The notes beneath the pieces are model-generated. The model was not told the DNA's origin, ran no database searches, and was given only the letters and a program-made list of their open reading frames with translations. Source: Tepidimonas sp. UBA997 (GTDB taxonomy: Bacteria; Pseudomonadota; Gammaproteobacteria; Burkholderiales; Burkholderiaceae_C). Taken from it: a DNA stretch of 31,817 nucleotides. Shown piece by piece: positions 1-6,530 of the stretch; the stretch's first letter is position 1; every line of letters begins with the position of its first letter. Position numbers and translations under genes: made by a program. The stretch is taken from the NCBI GenBank assembly GCA_002291945.1, contig DBAZ01000039.1, positions 41,854-73,670 on the forward strand, given 5' to 3'.

Positions 1-927
1 GGCACCGATGGGCGGCTGCAGTTGCGTGAGCAAGCGGTGGCGGGCTTGCCGCCGGTGCTGGCAGGCGGGCAGTCCGGTTTATTCGACATTTTGCTCGACC
101 CCGGTTTTGCAAGCAACCAGCGTTTGTTGTTGTCATTCGCCCATGGCACGCCTGCGGCCAACCACCTGCGCGTGATCAGCGCCCGGCTCGATGGCGACCG
201 GCTGGTGGACGTACAAGCCATTTTCACCACCCTGCCGGCCAAGGCGGGTACCCAGCACTTCGGTGGCCGCATGGCCTGGCTGCCCGACGGCACCGTGCTG
301 CTGGGCATGGGGGACGGCAATCTGGAGCGCACCGATGCCCAGCGCCTGCACACCCACCTGGGCAAGTTCTTGCGCATCCATGCCGATGGTCGCGTGCCTG
401 CCGACAACCCCTTTGTCGGTCGTGAAGGGGCCTTGCCCGAAATCTTCAGTTTTGGCCACCGCAACCCGCAAGGCGTGGTGGTGGTCGATGGGGTGCCGTA
501 TGCCCATGAACACGGCGCACGCGGCGGTGACGAGCTCAACCGCCTGCAGCCGGGAGCCAACTTCGGCTGGCCCATTGCGACCCACAGCGTGGACTACACC
601 TGGGCCCGCATCACCCCCTATCGCAGCCTGCCCGGCATGGTCGATCCGCTGACGCACTGGACCCCTGCCATTGCGCCGGCCGGCATGGCCTGGTACGACG
701 CGGCCTTGTTCCCGGCTTGGCGCGGCAGCTTGCTGGTGGCTGCTCTGGTCGAGCGCAGCGTGCGTCGAGTGCCGATGGCAGGCGGCATACCCGGCCCGCA
801 AGAGTTGCTGTTTCAGGAGGTGGGCGAGCGCATGCGCGACGTCCGGGTCGGGCCAGATGGCGCGGTTTATCTGCTGACCGACCATCCGCAAGGGCGCGTG
901 TTGAGGGTGGTGCCGACCGGGTCGTGA
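1..927 (+). CDS. PQQ-dependent aldose sugar dehydrogenase-like protein (5' truncated)
   Basis: C-terminal part of a soluble beta-propeller sugar dehydrogenase of the YliI/Asd and glucose/sorbosone dehydrogenase family. These enzymes oxidise aldoses in the periplasm using PQQ. The frame is open to the left edge, so the true start and any signal peptide lie outside the window; an internal TTG at 22 is not taken as the start. Family landmarks are visible in order: GMGDGN near residue 100, FGHRNPQG near 155, then HEHGARGGDELN and an NFGWP block. These last carry the sugar- and PQQ-site residues in characterised relatives. About 308 residues are present of a usual 370-400. It converges on the phosphatase gene with 14 nt between stop codons. 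PQQ dependence is inferred from the family; no pqq genes are in the window. Confidence 0.85.
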   Translation, partial: GTDGRLQLREQAVAGLPPVLAGGQSGLFDILLDPGFASNQRLLLSFAHGTPAANHLRVISARLDGDRLVDVQAIFTTLPAKAGTQHFGGRMAWLPDGTVLLGMGDGNLERTDAQRLHTHLGKFLRIHADGRVPADNPFVGREGALPEIFSFGHRNPQGVVVVDGVPYAHEHGARGGDELNRLQPGANFGWPIATHSVDYTWARITPYRSLPGMVDPLTHWTPAIAPAGMAWYDAALFPAWRGSLLVAALVERSVRRVPMAGGIPGPQELLFQEVGERMRDVRVGPDGAVYLLTDHPQGRVLRVVPTGS

Positions 928-941
928 TGGCAAAGCCTGCA

Positions 942-2912
942 TCAGACTTCATGCGCTTGGTCGTGTGAGCGGGTGAATTCGATCATCCGCCCGCCGACCA
1001 GTAACTGCCTGATGCGCCAAGGCACACCGTGTTCATCGAGCTCCACGACACCGATGCCGCTGCCATTGAGCAGGCGTCGGCCATGTTTTAATCCCTCGGC
1101 TTTGCGTGGAATGACGCGCATGCGGCGTCGGCGCGTGAGCCAGTTCAGCGGCGAGCGTGGGGCGTAAAGCCAGCGGTTCAGCATGTCCAGCGCATCCAGC
1201 AGTCGGGCCGGAAAGGTGTTGCGCATGCCACTGCTGCAGATTTGCCAAATGGCCGGGCCACGCGCATGGCCGCGCAGTTCCACCTCATAGACGAAGGAAT
1301 AGTGCACATCACCCGACAGCAGCACGAAGTGGTGTGGCGTCTTGGGGTGTTGAAATACGTTCAGGATCGCCTGGCCCGATCCGGGATGCGCCATCCAGTT
1401 CTCGGCATCGACCATCAGCGGGCGTCCCAACCAAGTGAACATTCGCTGAATCACTTCGATCAGCTTCACGCCAAAGATGGGTGCTGGCGAGACCACCAGC
1501 ACGGCGGGCAAGCCCTTGAGTGTCTGCTGCAGGTCGGTCAGGGCCTCCCAGTCCATCAGCCCCGAGGGCTGGCGAGCGGCAAATTCGGAACGCCAACGCT
1601 GGGTTCGCGTATCCAACACCACCAGCGGCGGCTTGGTGGGCCATGTGTAGTTCCATCGTCCGAAGCGCAGCAACTGGTCGATCAGGGCGTCGTGCGCCGG
1701 ACTGCCGGGTGCCGCAAGGCCCGACTGGGTGGGTTCGATCAAGGTTTCGAACACGTCCGGCTGGTTGCCCCAGGCCTGGCAGATCTGGTAGCCGATCAGG
1801 GCATTGCCGATCACTCGTCTCGAAAACGGATGCCCATAAGCCACTTCCTCCCATTCACGACTCAGGTTCCAGTCGTCGGTGATGTCGTGATCGTCGAAAA
1901 TCATGGCCGTCGGCACATGGGCCAGCACCCGCTGCACCGCAGGCAGGCCGCCCACGAATGACCGCAGGGCGAGGTGCTCCTGATCGAACAGCTTTCGACG
2001 GGTGGCATCCAGCCCCGCAGGCGGCTGCAGGTTAAGCAGAGGCCACAAAGTCGGCGACCACACCAGCAAGTACATGGCCAACACCTCACCCAGCGTGATC
2101 AGATGGTTGTGTGCACTGTCGGTCGTGAACACCGGTTTTTCCACGCCACCAAACAGCAACTCCAGCAGCGCGAGGTTGTGTGGGTGCCGAGGCAGCAGAC
2201 GTTCACGCTGGTAATAGCCTGCAGGGTGGCGATACAGTTCGCTAGCGCTCTGTACATTCGCCACGGCACCCGGTGGCAGTGGCTCATCAGGCAGTTCCAG
2301 AAGGGCTATCACCTGGTGGATGGCCTGGAGTATGGGCCCCGCCACATCGTCGGCGTAGATCTGATCGCCTGTCATGACGACCATCGACGGCCAGTTCGGC
2401 AGGCCAGCAGGCCAGTGCTCGTGCTCCCAGCCGTTGGCGGGAGCTTCCAACGCCTGGTACGTGAGCAGGCGTTTCAGCAAGCGGTCGGCCTCGACCAGTC
2501 CATCGCCCCCTTCGTGGTGCGGCTTGCGGCATGAACCGTGCAGCAGACTTCTGACCTTGGATGGCAGCACGAACCCGAGTGAAGTTCTGCCCGGATACAA
2601 CAGCGCCGGGGACGTTACGCCCCAATCTTGCCAACCATCGTTCGTGTCGGCGCATGTGGGCCAAGCCAAACTATAGCCGATCCACTGGTCTTGCGGCCAA
2701 GGGGTCGGCAGTGCAAGGTCGATCAGCCCAAAATGCAGGTGTTCACCCGCCTTCAGCAGGCGAAATGCGGGGCTGCCGGGTTCCAGCACGAAGCTCTGCT
2801 GCGAGCCGTCATCAAGCTGGAACTGCAAACGCAGTCGCATCGGCTGGGTGATGGCCATCCAGCAGACGAACCGGATCGGGGTACACAGGCGCAGGATAGG
2901 CCCAGCCAGCAC
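942..2912 (-). CDS. PhoD-like metallophosphatase
   Basis: Phosphatase of the PhoD/metallophosphatase superfamily, 656 residues. Metal-site motifs are visible: TGDQIYADD (181-189), FDDHDITDDWN (339-349) and LSGDVHYSF (532-540), plus the GSCRKPH segment (126-132) typical of the PhoD branch. Characterised PhoD enzymes hydrolyse phosphodiesters and monoesters. The N-terminus (LAGPILRLCTP) matches the conserved opening of bacterial PhoD-like proteins, so I prefer the GTG start at 2912 over the ATG at 2858, although neither has a clear Shine-Dalgarno. No Tat signal or other secretion signal is visible, unlike exported PhoD, so it is probably cytoplasmic. It lies 39 nt downstream of the DUF456 gene and is likely cotranscribed with it. 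The substrate is unknown. Confidence 0.85.
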   Translation of the reverse strand: MLAGPILRLCTPIRFVCWMAITQPMRLRLQFQLDDGSQQSFVLEPGSPAFRLLKAGEHLHFGLIDLALPTPWPQDQWIGYSLAWPTCADTNDGWQDWGVTSPALLYPGRTSLGFVLPSKVRSLLHGSCRKPHHEGGDGLVEADRLLKRLLTYQALEAPANGWEHEHWPAGLPNWPSMVVMTGDQIYADDVAGPILQAIHQVIALLELPDEPLPPGAVANVQSASELYRHPAGYYQRERLLPRHPHNLALLELLFGGVEKPVFTTDSAHNHLITLGEVLAMYLLVWSPTLWPLLNLQPPAGLDATRRKLFDQEHLALRSFVGGLPAVQRVLAHVPTAMIFDDHDITDDWNLSREWEEVAYGHPFSRRVIGNALIGYQICQAWGNQPDVFETLIEPTQSGLAAPGSPAHDALIDQLLRFGRWNYTWPTKPPLVVLDTRTQRWRSEFAARQPSGLMDWEALTDLQQTLKGLPAVLVVSPAPIFGVKLIEVIQRMFTWLGRPLMVDAENWMAHPGSGQAILNVFQHPKTPHHFVLLSGDVHYSFVYEVELRGHARGPAIWQICSSGMRNTFPARLLDALDMLNRWLYAPRSPLNWLTRRRRMRVIPRKAEGLKHGRRLLNGSGIGVVELDEHGVPWRIRQLLVGGRMIEFTRSHDQAHEV

Positions 2913-2951
2913 CAGGGGAAGAGGGGGTGCAGAAATGGCGGGCTCCGGGCT

Positions 2952-3434
2952 TCACACCACCAAGGCCGCCAGGAAAATCCCCAGCATCACGAATGCCAGC
3001 ACCACCTTGGCGATCAAGCCCAGCATGATGCCCAGCCAGGTGGCAAAACCCACCCGAGCGGCGCGCAGTTGGTTTTTTTGCGCCAGGTACTCACCCAGTG
3101 CCGCCCCGACCAGTGGCATGAACAGCACCCCCACCAGCCCCATGAACAGGCCAAGCAGCGTCCCCAGCGCCGCCCCCACCAGGGCCTGCTTGCTGGCACC
3201 GGCCCTCTGGGCACCCAGCAGCCCGGCGACATAGTCGAGCGCCCAGGCAAGAACGGCAATGACAGTGATGGCACCGACGGTAAGCAGGCTGACGCGGCTG
3301 AAGTCATCGATCCAGGCCCCGAGCATGATGCCCAGCCAAATCAGCAGTGTTCCGGGCAGCACCGGCAGAATGAGGCCAGCGAATCCGGTCAAGATGATCG
3401 CGGCCGACAGCATCCAGAGCAAGTGAGTTTCCAT
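2952..3434 (-). CDS. DUF456 family membrane protein
   Basis: A 160-residue hydrophobic protein of the DUF456 family, whose function is unknown. About four membrane segments are visible: roughly residues 5-40 (two closely spaced), 50-72, 84-113 with many Gly and Ala, and 128-158. A basic loop, QKNQLRAARVG, precedes the last segment. The Gly/Ala-rich pattern and the WxGIMLG repeats near 33-39 and 133-139 suggest an internally duplicated hairpin fold. The ATG start at 3434 has only a weak AGGA about 14 nt upstream. It sits upstream of the phosphatase gene and downstream of the possible small ORF. No role is assigned. Confidence 0.85.
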   Translation of the reverse strand: METHLLWMLSAAIILTGFAGLILPVLPGTLLIWLGIMLGAWIDDFSRVSLLTVGAITVIAVLAWALDYVAGLLGAQRAGASKQALVGAALGTLLGLFMGLVGVLFMPLVGAALGEYLAQKNQLRAARVGFATWLGIMLGLIAKVVLAFVMLGIFLAALVV

Positions 3435-3455
3435 GGTCGTCGTTCGATCCTGTGG

Positions 3456-3575
3456 TTAGGTGGCCTTGCTGACCACGTACAGGTTGCGTACCAGGCCCCG
3501 CAGCCCGGCACGATCGAGGTTGGGCAACTGGGTATTGACGCGGGCCCCGCTGGGCGTATTCTTGTTGGTGGCCAT
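3456..3575 (-). CDS. Possible small basic protein (39 aa)
   Basis: An ATG-started frame of 39 codons plus TAA, too short for usual gene finders. It begins MATNKNTPSGARVNTQLP and ends LVRNLYVVSKAT. It is rich in Arg, Asn and Lys, has no hydrophobic segment and matches no family I recognise. A G-rich run (GGGGG) lies about 3 nt before the ATG, which is close for a ribosome binding site, and a GAGG lies further out. It sits between the ppiC terminator and the DUF456 gene, ending 21 nt before that start, and fills most of an otherwise empty 194-nt gap. The amino-acid composition is plausible, but conservation cannot be tested here. It could be chance open frame in an mRNA leader. Confidence 0.35.
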   Translation of the reverse strand: MATNKNTPSGARVNTQLPNLDRAGLRGLVRNLYVVSKAT

Positions 3576-3596
3576 GGCCCCCGGCTTTTGCCTCAC

Positions 3597-3630
3597 AAAA
3601 AAGCCCAGCGTTTGCTGAGCTTTGGGCTTT
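3597..3630 (-). terminator. Intrinsic terminator after ppiC
   Basis: Read on the minus strand, AAAGCCCA and TGGGCTTT form an 8-bp stem around a 15-nt loop. The 3' arm runs into a T tract (six T, forward A at 3597-3602). The stem overlaps the ppiC TAA stop codon. It should end the crp-msrB-yciB-bolA-ppiC transcript, so the genes downstream need read-through or their own promoter. Confidence 0.7.
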
Positions 3631-4402
3631 ACTGGATGCGGGCTCGGGCTCGCAGGTTTTCCTGAAACTCCATCAGCTTTTGTTGCTGCAGCGTTTGTTC
3701 GATCTGTGGGCGCAGTTCAGCGATCGATGGCAGCACGGCAGCACGAATGTCGTCCACGCGAATCACGTGCCAGCCAAACTGGCTTTGAACAGGCACCTGG
3801 GTCATTTCGCCTTTACCGAGCTTGATCATGGCTTGGGAAAATTCCGCCACAAACACCGAAGGCCCAGCCCAGTCGAGGTCGCCGCCTGCTTGTCCGGAGC
3901 CGGAATCGAGTGAACGGGTGCGTGCCAGTTCTTCGAACGAAGCTCCGGCACGGATCTGGTTGATGATTTCGCGTGCTTCCGCTTCTGCGGCCACCAGAAT
4001 GTGACGGGAGCGGAATTCCTGACCAGCGTTGGCCTCGACAAATCGGTTGTACTCGGCCTGAATCTCGGCATCGGTCACCGGGTTGCGGCGCTGGAAGTCG
4101 TTGAACAGTTCACGAATAAGGATGGTTTGCGTGGCCAGCGCGACTTGGGAGCGATAGTCGGCCTGGGACTGGATGCCGCGGCGTTGGGCTTCCTGGGCAA
4201 AAATTTCCCGGAGGATGACTTCTTCCTTGAGCTGTTCGCGGACGGCTGCGTCCACCGGACGGCCAGAGCGTTCCAGTTGGGTGGCCAATGCATCGAGGCG
4301 AGCAGAGGGCACGGGTTTGCCGTTGATGATGGCCAGGTTCTGAGCCATCGCAGGCAGCGCAATCGTCGTGGCCAGAGCCACAGCAGTCAGCAGTCGTTTC
4401 AT
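3629..4402 (-). CDS. Periplasmic parvulin-type peptidyl-prolyl isomerase
   Basis: A secreted PpiC/SurA-like foldase of 257 residues that catalyses cis-trans isomerisation of peptidyl-prolines in exported proteins. A signal peptide is clear: MKRLL, a hydrophobic core, then a likely cleavage after AMA at residue 20. Residues 21-125 form a SurA_N-like helical chaperone region. The rotamase domain follows at about 129-228, with RSRHILV at its start, the SLDSGSGQAGGDLDW block, and FGWHVIRVDD at its end, all standard for parvulins. A short Gln-rich helix closes the protein. It is the last gene of the yciB-bolA-ppiC run, 24 nt after bolA, and its stop codon lies in a terminator stem. This gene order is common in Burkholderiales. 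Confidence 0.92.
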   Translation of the reverse strand: MKRLLTAVALATTIALPAMAQNLAIINGKPVPSARLDALATQLERSGRPVDAAVREQLKEEVILREIFAQEAQRRGIQSQADYRSQVALATQTILIRELFNDFQRRNPVTDAEIQAEYNRFVEANAGQEFRSRHILVAAEAEAREIINQIRAGASFEELARTRSLDSGSGQAGGDLDWAGPSVFVAEFSQAMIKLGKGEMTQVPVQSQFGWHVIRVDDIRAAVLPSIAELRPQIEQTLQQQKLMEFQENLRARARIQ

Positions 4403-4426
4403 GAGGAAAACAGGTAAAAAAGGAAT

Positions 4427-4702
4427 TCAGCGTTCGATTTCGATAGCCAGGGCATGCAACCCTGCATCAATGTAAGGCCGCAATACATCATACACAAGCC
4501 GGTGAGCGGCGACCCGGCCCAGGCCTTCAAAGGCCGGTGAAGCCATGCGCACACGAAAATGCGTACCGTAGCCCAAGCCGTTGGCGCCCGAGTGCCCGGC
4601 ATGGGCCGCGCTTTCGTCTATCACCGTCAACAAGGTGGGCTGGAGCGTTTCACGCAAAGTCCGTTCCAGCGCTTCGGCGGTCGGCGTGCCCGTCGTGTTC
4701 AT
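4427..4702 (-). CDS. bolA: BolA family protein
   Basis: A BolA-like protein of 91 residues, the normal family length. BolA proteins bind [2Fe-2S] clusters together with monothiol glutaredoxins, and some act as DNA-binding regulators of cell shape and stress response. The core has the expected pattern: an N-terminal helix, ESAAHAGH with conserved His, a THFRVRM beta strand, and the conserved RHRLVYDVL-like helix (here AAHRLVYDVL) ending in HALAIEI. Its ATG overlaps the yciB stop (ATGA at 4699-4702), indicating translational coupling. Confidence 0.93.
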   Translation of the reverse strand: MNTTGTPTAEALERTLRETLQPTLLTVIDESAAHAGHSGANGLGYGTHFRVRMASPAFEGLGRVAAHRLVYDVLRPYIDAGLHALAIEIER

Positions 4703-5247
4703 GTTTTTTCGGCCGGTGGATCGTCATCTTTCAGATGCTTGGCGATATAAAAACCTTGCCCGACGATGAACATCAAAGGGAAGATGTAACCCCAGAGTTT
4801 GAAATTGACCCAGGCTTCGGTCGAAAAAAAGGCTGCGACGTAAGCGTTGATGGCGGCCATGAAGAAAAAATAAAGAATCCAGGCTAACGTCAGTCGGCCC
4901 CAGATGCTGTCGGCTAGTTTGAGCTGACTGCCAAGCAGGATTTGCAGGAAGTTCTTTTTCCAGACCCACAAAGCCGCGCCCAGTACCACGCCCAGAGAGG
5001 CGTACATGACGGTCGGCTTCCATTTGATGAAACGCTCGTCCTGCAAAACCAGGGTCAAGGCACCAAAGATCAACACCAGCAGCAAAGTGACCTTTTGCAG
5101 GGTCTGGAGTCGGCGGTCCACACCGTAGATGATCAGGGTCTGAACCACCGTGGCCCCCATGAGCACGGCGGTGGCGGCGTAGATGTCGTGCATCTTGAAC
5201 GCCACGAAGAACAGGATGATGGGGAAAAAGTCGATCAGGATGCGCAT
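4699..5247 (-). CDS. yciB: Inner-membrane septation protein YciB (IspZ/IspA)
   Basis: An integral membrane protein of 182 residues in the YciB/intracellular septation protein A family, linked in enterobacteria and Shigella to envelope maintenance and cell division. The N-terminus MRILIDFFPIILFFVAFK is diagnostic. Five membrane segments are visible, with conserved WKPTVMY and WKKNFLQILLG blocks, and the FEAWVNFK-like segment (here TEAWVNFKLWG). The ATG at 5247 lies 7 nt after the msrB stop and its stop overlaps the bolA start, so msrB, yciB and bolA look like one coupled unit. Confidence 0.95.
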   Translation of the reverse strand: MRILIDFFPIILFFVAFKMHDIYAATAVLMGATVVQTLIIYGVDRRLQTLQKVTLLLVLIFGALTLVLQDERFIKWKPTVMYASLGVVLGAALWVWKKNFLQILLGSQLKLADSIWGRLTLAWILYFFFMAAINAYVAAFFSTEAWVNFKLWGYIFPLMFIVGQGFYIAKHLKDDDPPAEKT

Positions 5248-5254
5248 GCTGGGA

Positions 5255-5662
5255 TTATCGAGGCTTAAGCTCCAGGGAGGCTGAGTTCATGCAGTAACGC
5301 AGGCCACTGGGCAAGGGGCCATCTTCAAACACATGACCCAGGTGGGCACCGCATTGACTGCAGACGGTTTCGGTACGGATCATGTCGTGGCTGTGGTCGG
5401 GGATGGCCTGGATGGCTCCCGCAATGGCTTCAGAAAAACTGGGCCAGCCGCAGCCTGCATCGAACTTGGTGGAACTGTCAAACAAATGGTTCCCGCAGCA
5501 GATGCAGTGATAGCTGCCATCGGCCCAGACCTGCTCATACTTGCCGCTGTAAGGGCGTTCGGTGTAGGCCAGCCGAGTGACGTGAAAGGCCAGGGGTTCG
5601 GCGCTTTGGGCGGCCAGCAGGGCCTTCCACGCCTCCTCGGTTCGTTCGATGGGGTAGGTCAT
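5255..5662 (-). CDS. msrB: Peptide-methionine (R)-S-oxide reductase MsrB
   Basis: MsrB of 135 residues, which reduces methionine-R-sulfoxide in oxidised proteins. Zinc-binding cysteines are present as C53-C56 (CICC) and C101-C104 (CSQC). The catalytic Cys is C124 in RYCMNSASL. C71 in the FDAGCGWPSF segment is a candidate resolving Cys. The conserved H107-like GHVF follows the second pair (HLGHVFEDGP). The enzyme has no signal peptide and should be cytoplasmic. The ATG overlaps the Crp/Fnr gene stop (ATGA at 5659-5662), so its translation is tied to that regulator. Confidence 0.96.
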   Translation of the reverse strand: MTYPIERTEEAWKALLAAQSAEPLAFHVTRLAYTERPYSGKYEQVWADGSYHCICCGNHLFDSSTKFDAGCGWPSFSEAIAGAIQAIPDHSHDMIRTETVCSQCGAHLGHVFEDGPLPSGLRYCMNSASLELKPR

Positions 5663-6378
5663 GCGGTGGATTGTCCTGCGTCTGGGGTGGCCTTGGTTCC
5701 GATGGGGCTGGCCAATTTCTGCAAAGCCTCATGATGGATGATGTCAACCCGGCCAAACTCGAGCGAGACCCAGCCCTGCGACTCAAAATGCTTGAGCACA
5801 CGATTGATGGTTTGGCGCGACAAGCCGGCCAGGTGTCCGAGATCCTCCTGGGAGAGGGTGATCTTGCTCATGCCTGCCCAGGAAAAGTGGATCAGGTACT
5901 GGGCCACGCGCTCTTCCGGGTTGCGCAGTCGGCCCGATTCGATGGCGGCCATGGCCTGACCCAGCCGCATGTTCAGGTGGTCAATCAGAAAATGTGCAAA
6001 GGGAAGGCTGGTTCGGTACAAGCGGCGGAAATGAAGCAGCGGCATACCGATCAGCGTCGTGTCACGCAAGGCCACGACGTCGTACCGCCAGACGTCCTCT
6101 TTGAGCACCGAGCCTTCCCCGAACCATTCACCTGCCGGGACGCCCAAAAACGCGGACAACTTGCCGTCGTGCGATTTCGTCTGCAGTTTGGCCATCCCGG
6201 ACAGCACGCCATACCAAGCTTCAATCGGCTCTCCGGCGGCCAGCAGCACATCGCCCTTGCCAGCTTTGCGCAGCACCATGGCGTCGAGCAATGCATTTTT
6301 TTCGCTTGCCGACATGCAGGCAAACCATGGTTGGGCATGCAAAAAAACACTCGCGGGGGATCGGGGTTCGAGCAGCAT
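5659..6378 (-). CDS. Crp/Fnr family transcriptional regulator
   Basis: A 239-residue regulator with an N-terminal cyclic-nucleotide-binding-like beta-roll (about residues 10-125), a dimer helix (about 128-150) and a C-terminal helix-turn-helix with LSQEDLGHLAGLSRQTINRVLKHF cut here as LSQEDLGHLAGLSRQTIN followed by RVLKHF. The cassette reads GEGSVLK where Crp has a GEL...RS type signature, and there is no Fnr-like Cys cluster. Its ligand is therefore unknown and it is probably neither a true Crp nor an Fnr. The ATG at 6378 is the first usable start in a frame that stays open to 6558, and gives normal family length. The gene is divergent from the acyl-CoA synthetase and translationally coupled to msrB. 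Confidence 0.88.
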   Translation of the reverse strand: MLLEPRSPASVFLHAQPWFACMSASEKNALLDAMVLRKAGKGDVLLAAGEPIEAWYGVLSGMAKLQTKSHDGKLSAFLGVPAGEWFGEGSVLKEDVWRYDVVALRDTTLIGMPLLHFRRLYRTSLPFAHFLIDHLNMRLGQAMAAIESGRLRNPEERVAQYLIHFSWAGMSKITLSQEDLGHLAGLSRQTINRVLKHFESQGWVSLEFGRVDIIHHEALQKLASPIGTKATPDAGQSTA

Positions 6379-6480
6379 GAGTGGGTCGGCGATCGTTGGT
6401 TTGTCAGCTTTGCGACATATTGGGCACGGGATTTCGGGTTTCCCATGATGCCAGATTGCAGGCCAGCCCTGATAGTGCGT

Positions 6481-6499
6481 GTTGATTGATTCATTCAAC
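6481..6499. promoter_or_regulatory. 19-bp operator-like palindrome upstream of acyl-CoA synthetase
   Basis: GTTGATTGATTCATTCAAC is symmetric about position 6490 with only one mismatched pair apart from the central base. It lies 19 nt before the synthetase ribosome binding site, in the 152-nt gap shared with the divergent Crp/Fnr gene. Its left arm supplies a TTGATT that could be a -35, with CATAAG at 6506-6511 as a weak -10 (18-nt spacing). The repeat would then overlap the promoter as a repressor site. The symmetric TTGA...TCAA arms resemble Fnr/Crp or TetR operators, but the spacing does not fit a canonical Fnr box. The rest of the gap shows nothing else I can name. Confidence 0.45.
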
Positions 6500-6530
6500 C
6501 GTAGCCATAAGCCATTCCAAGGAGACCCCC

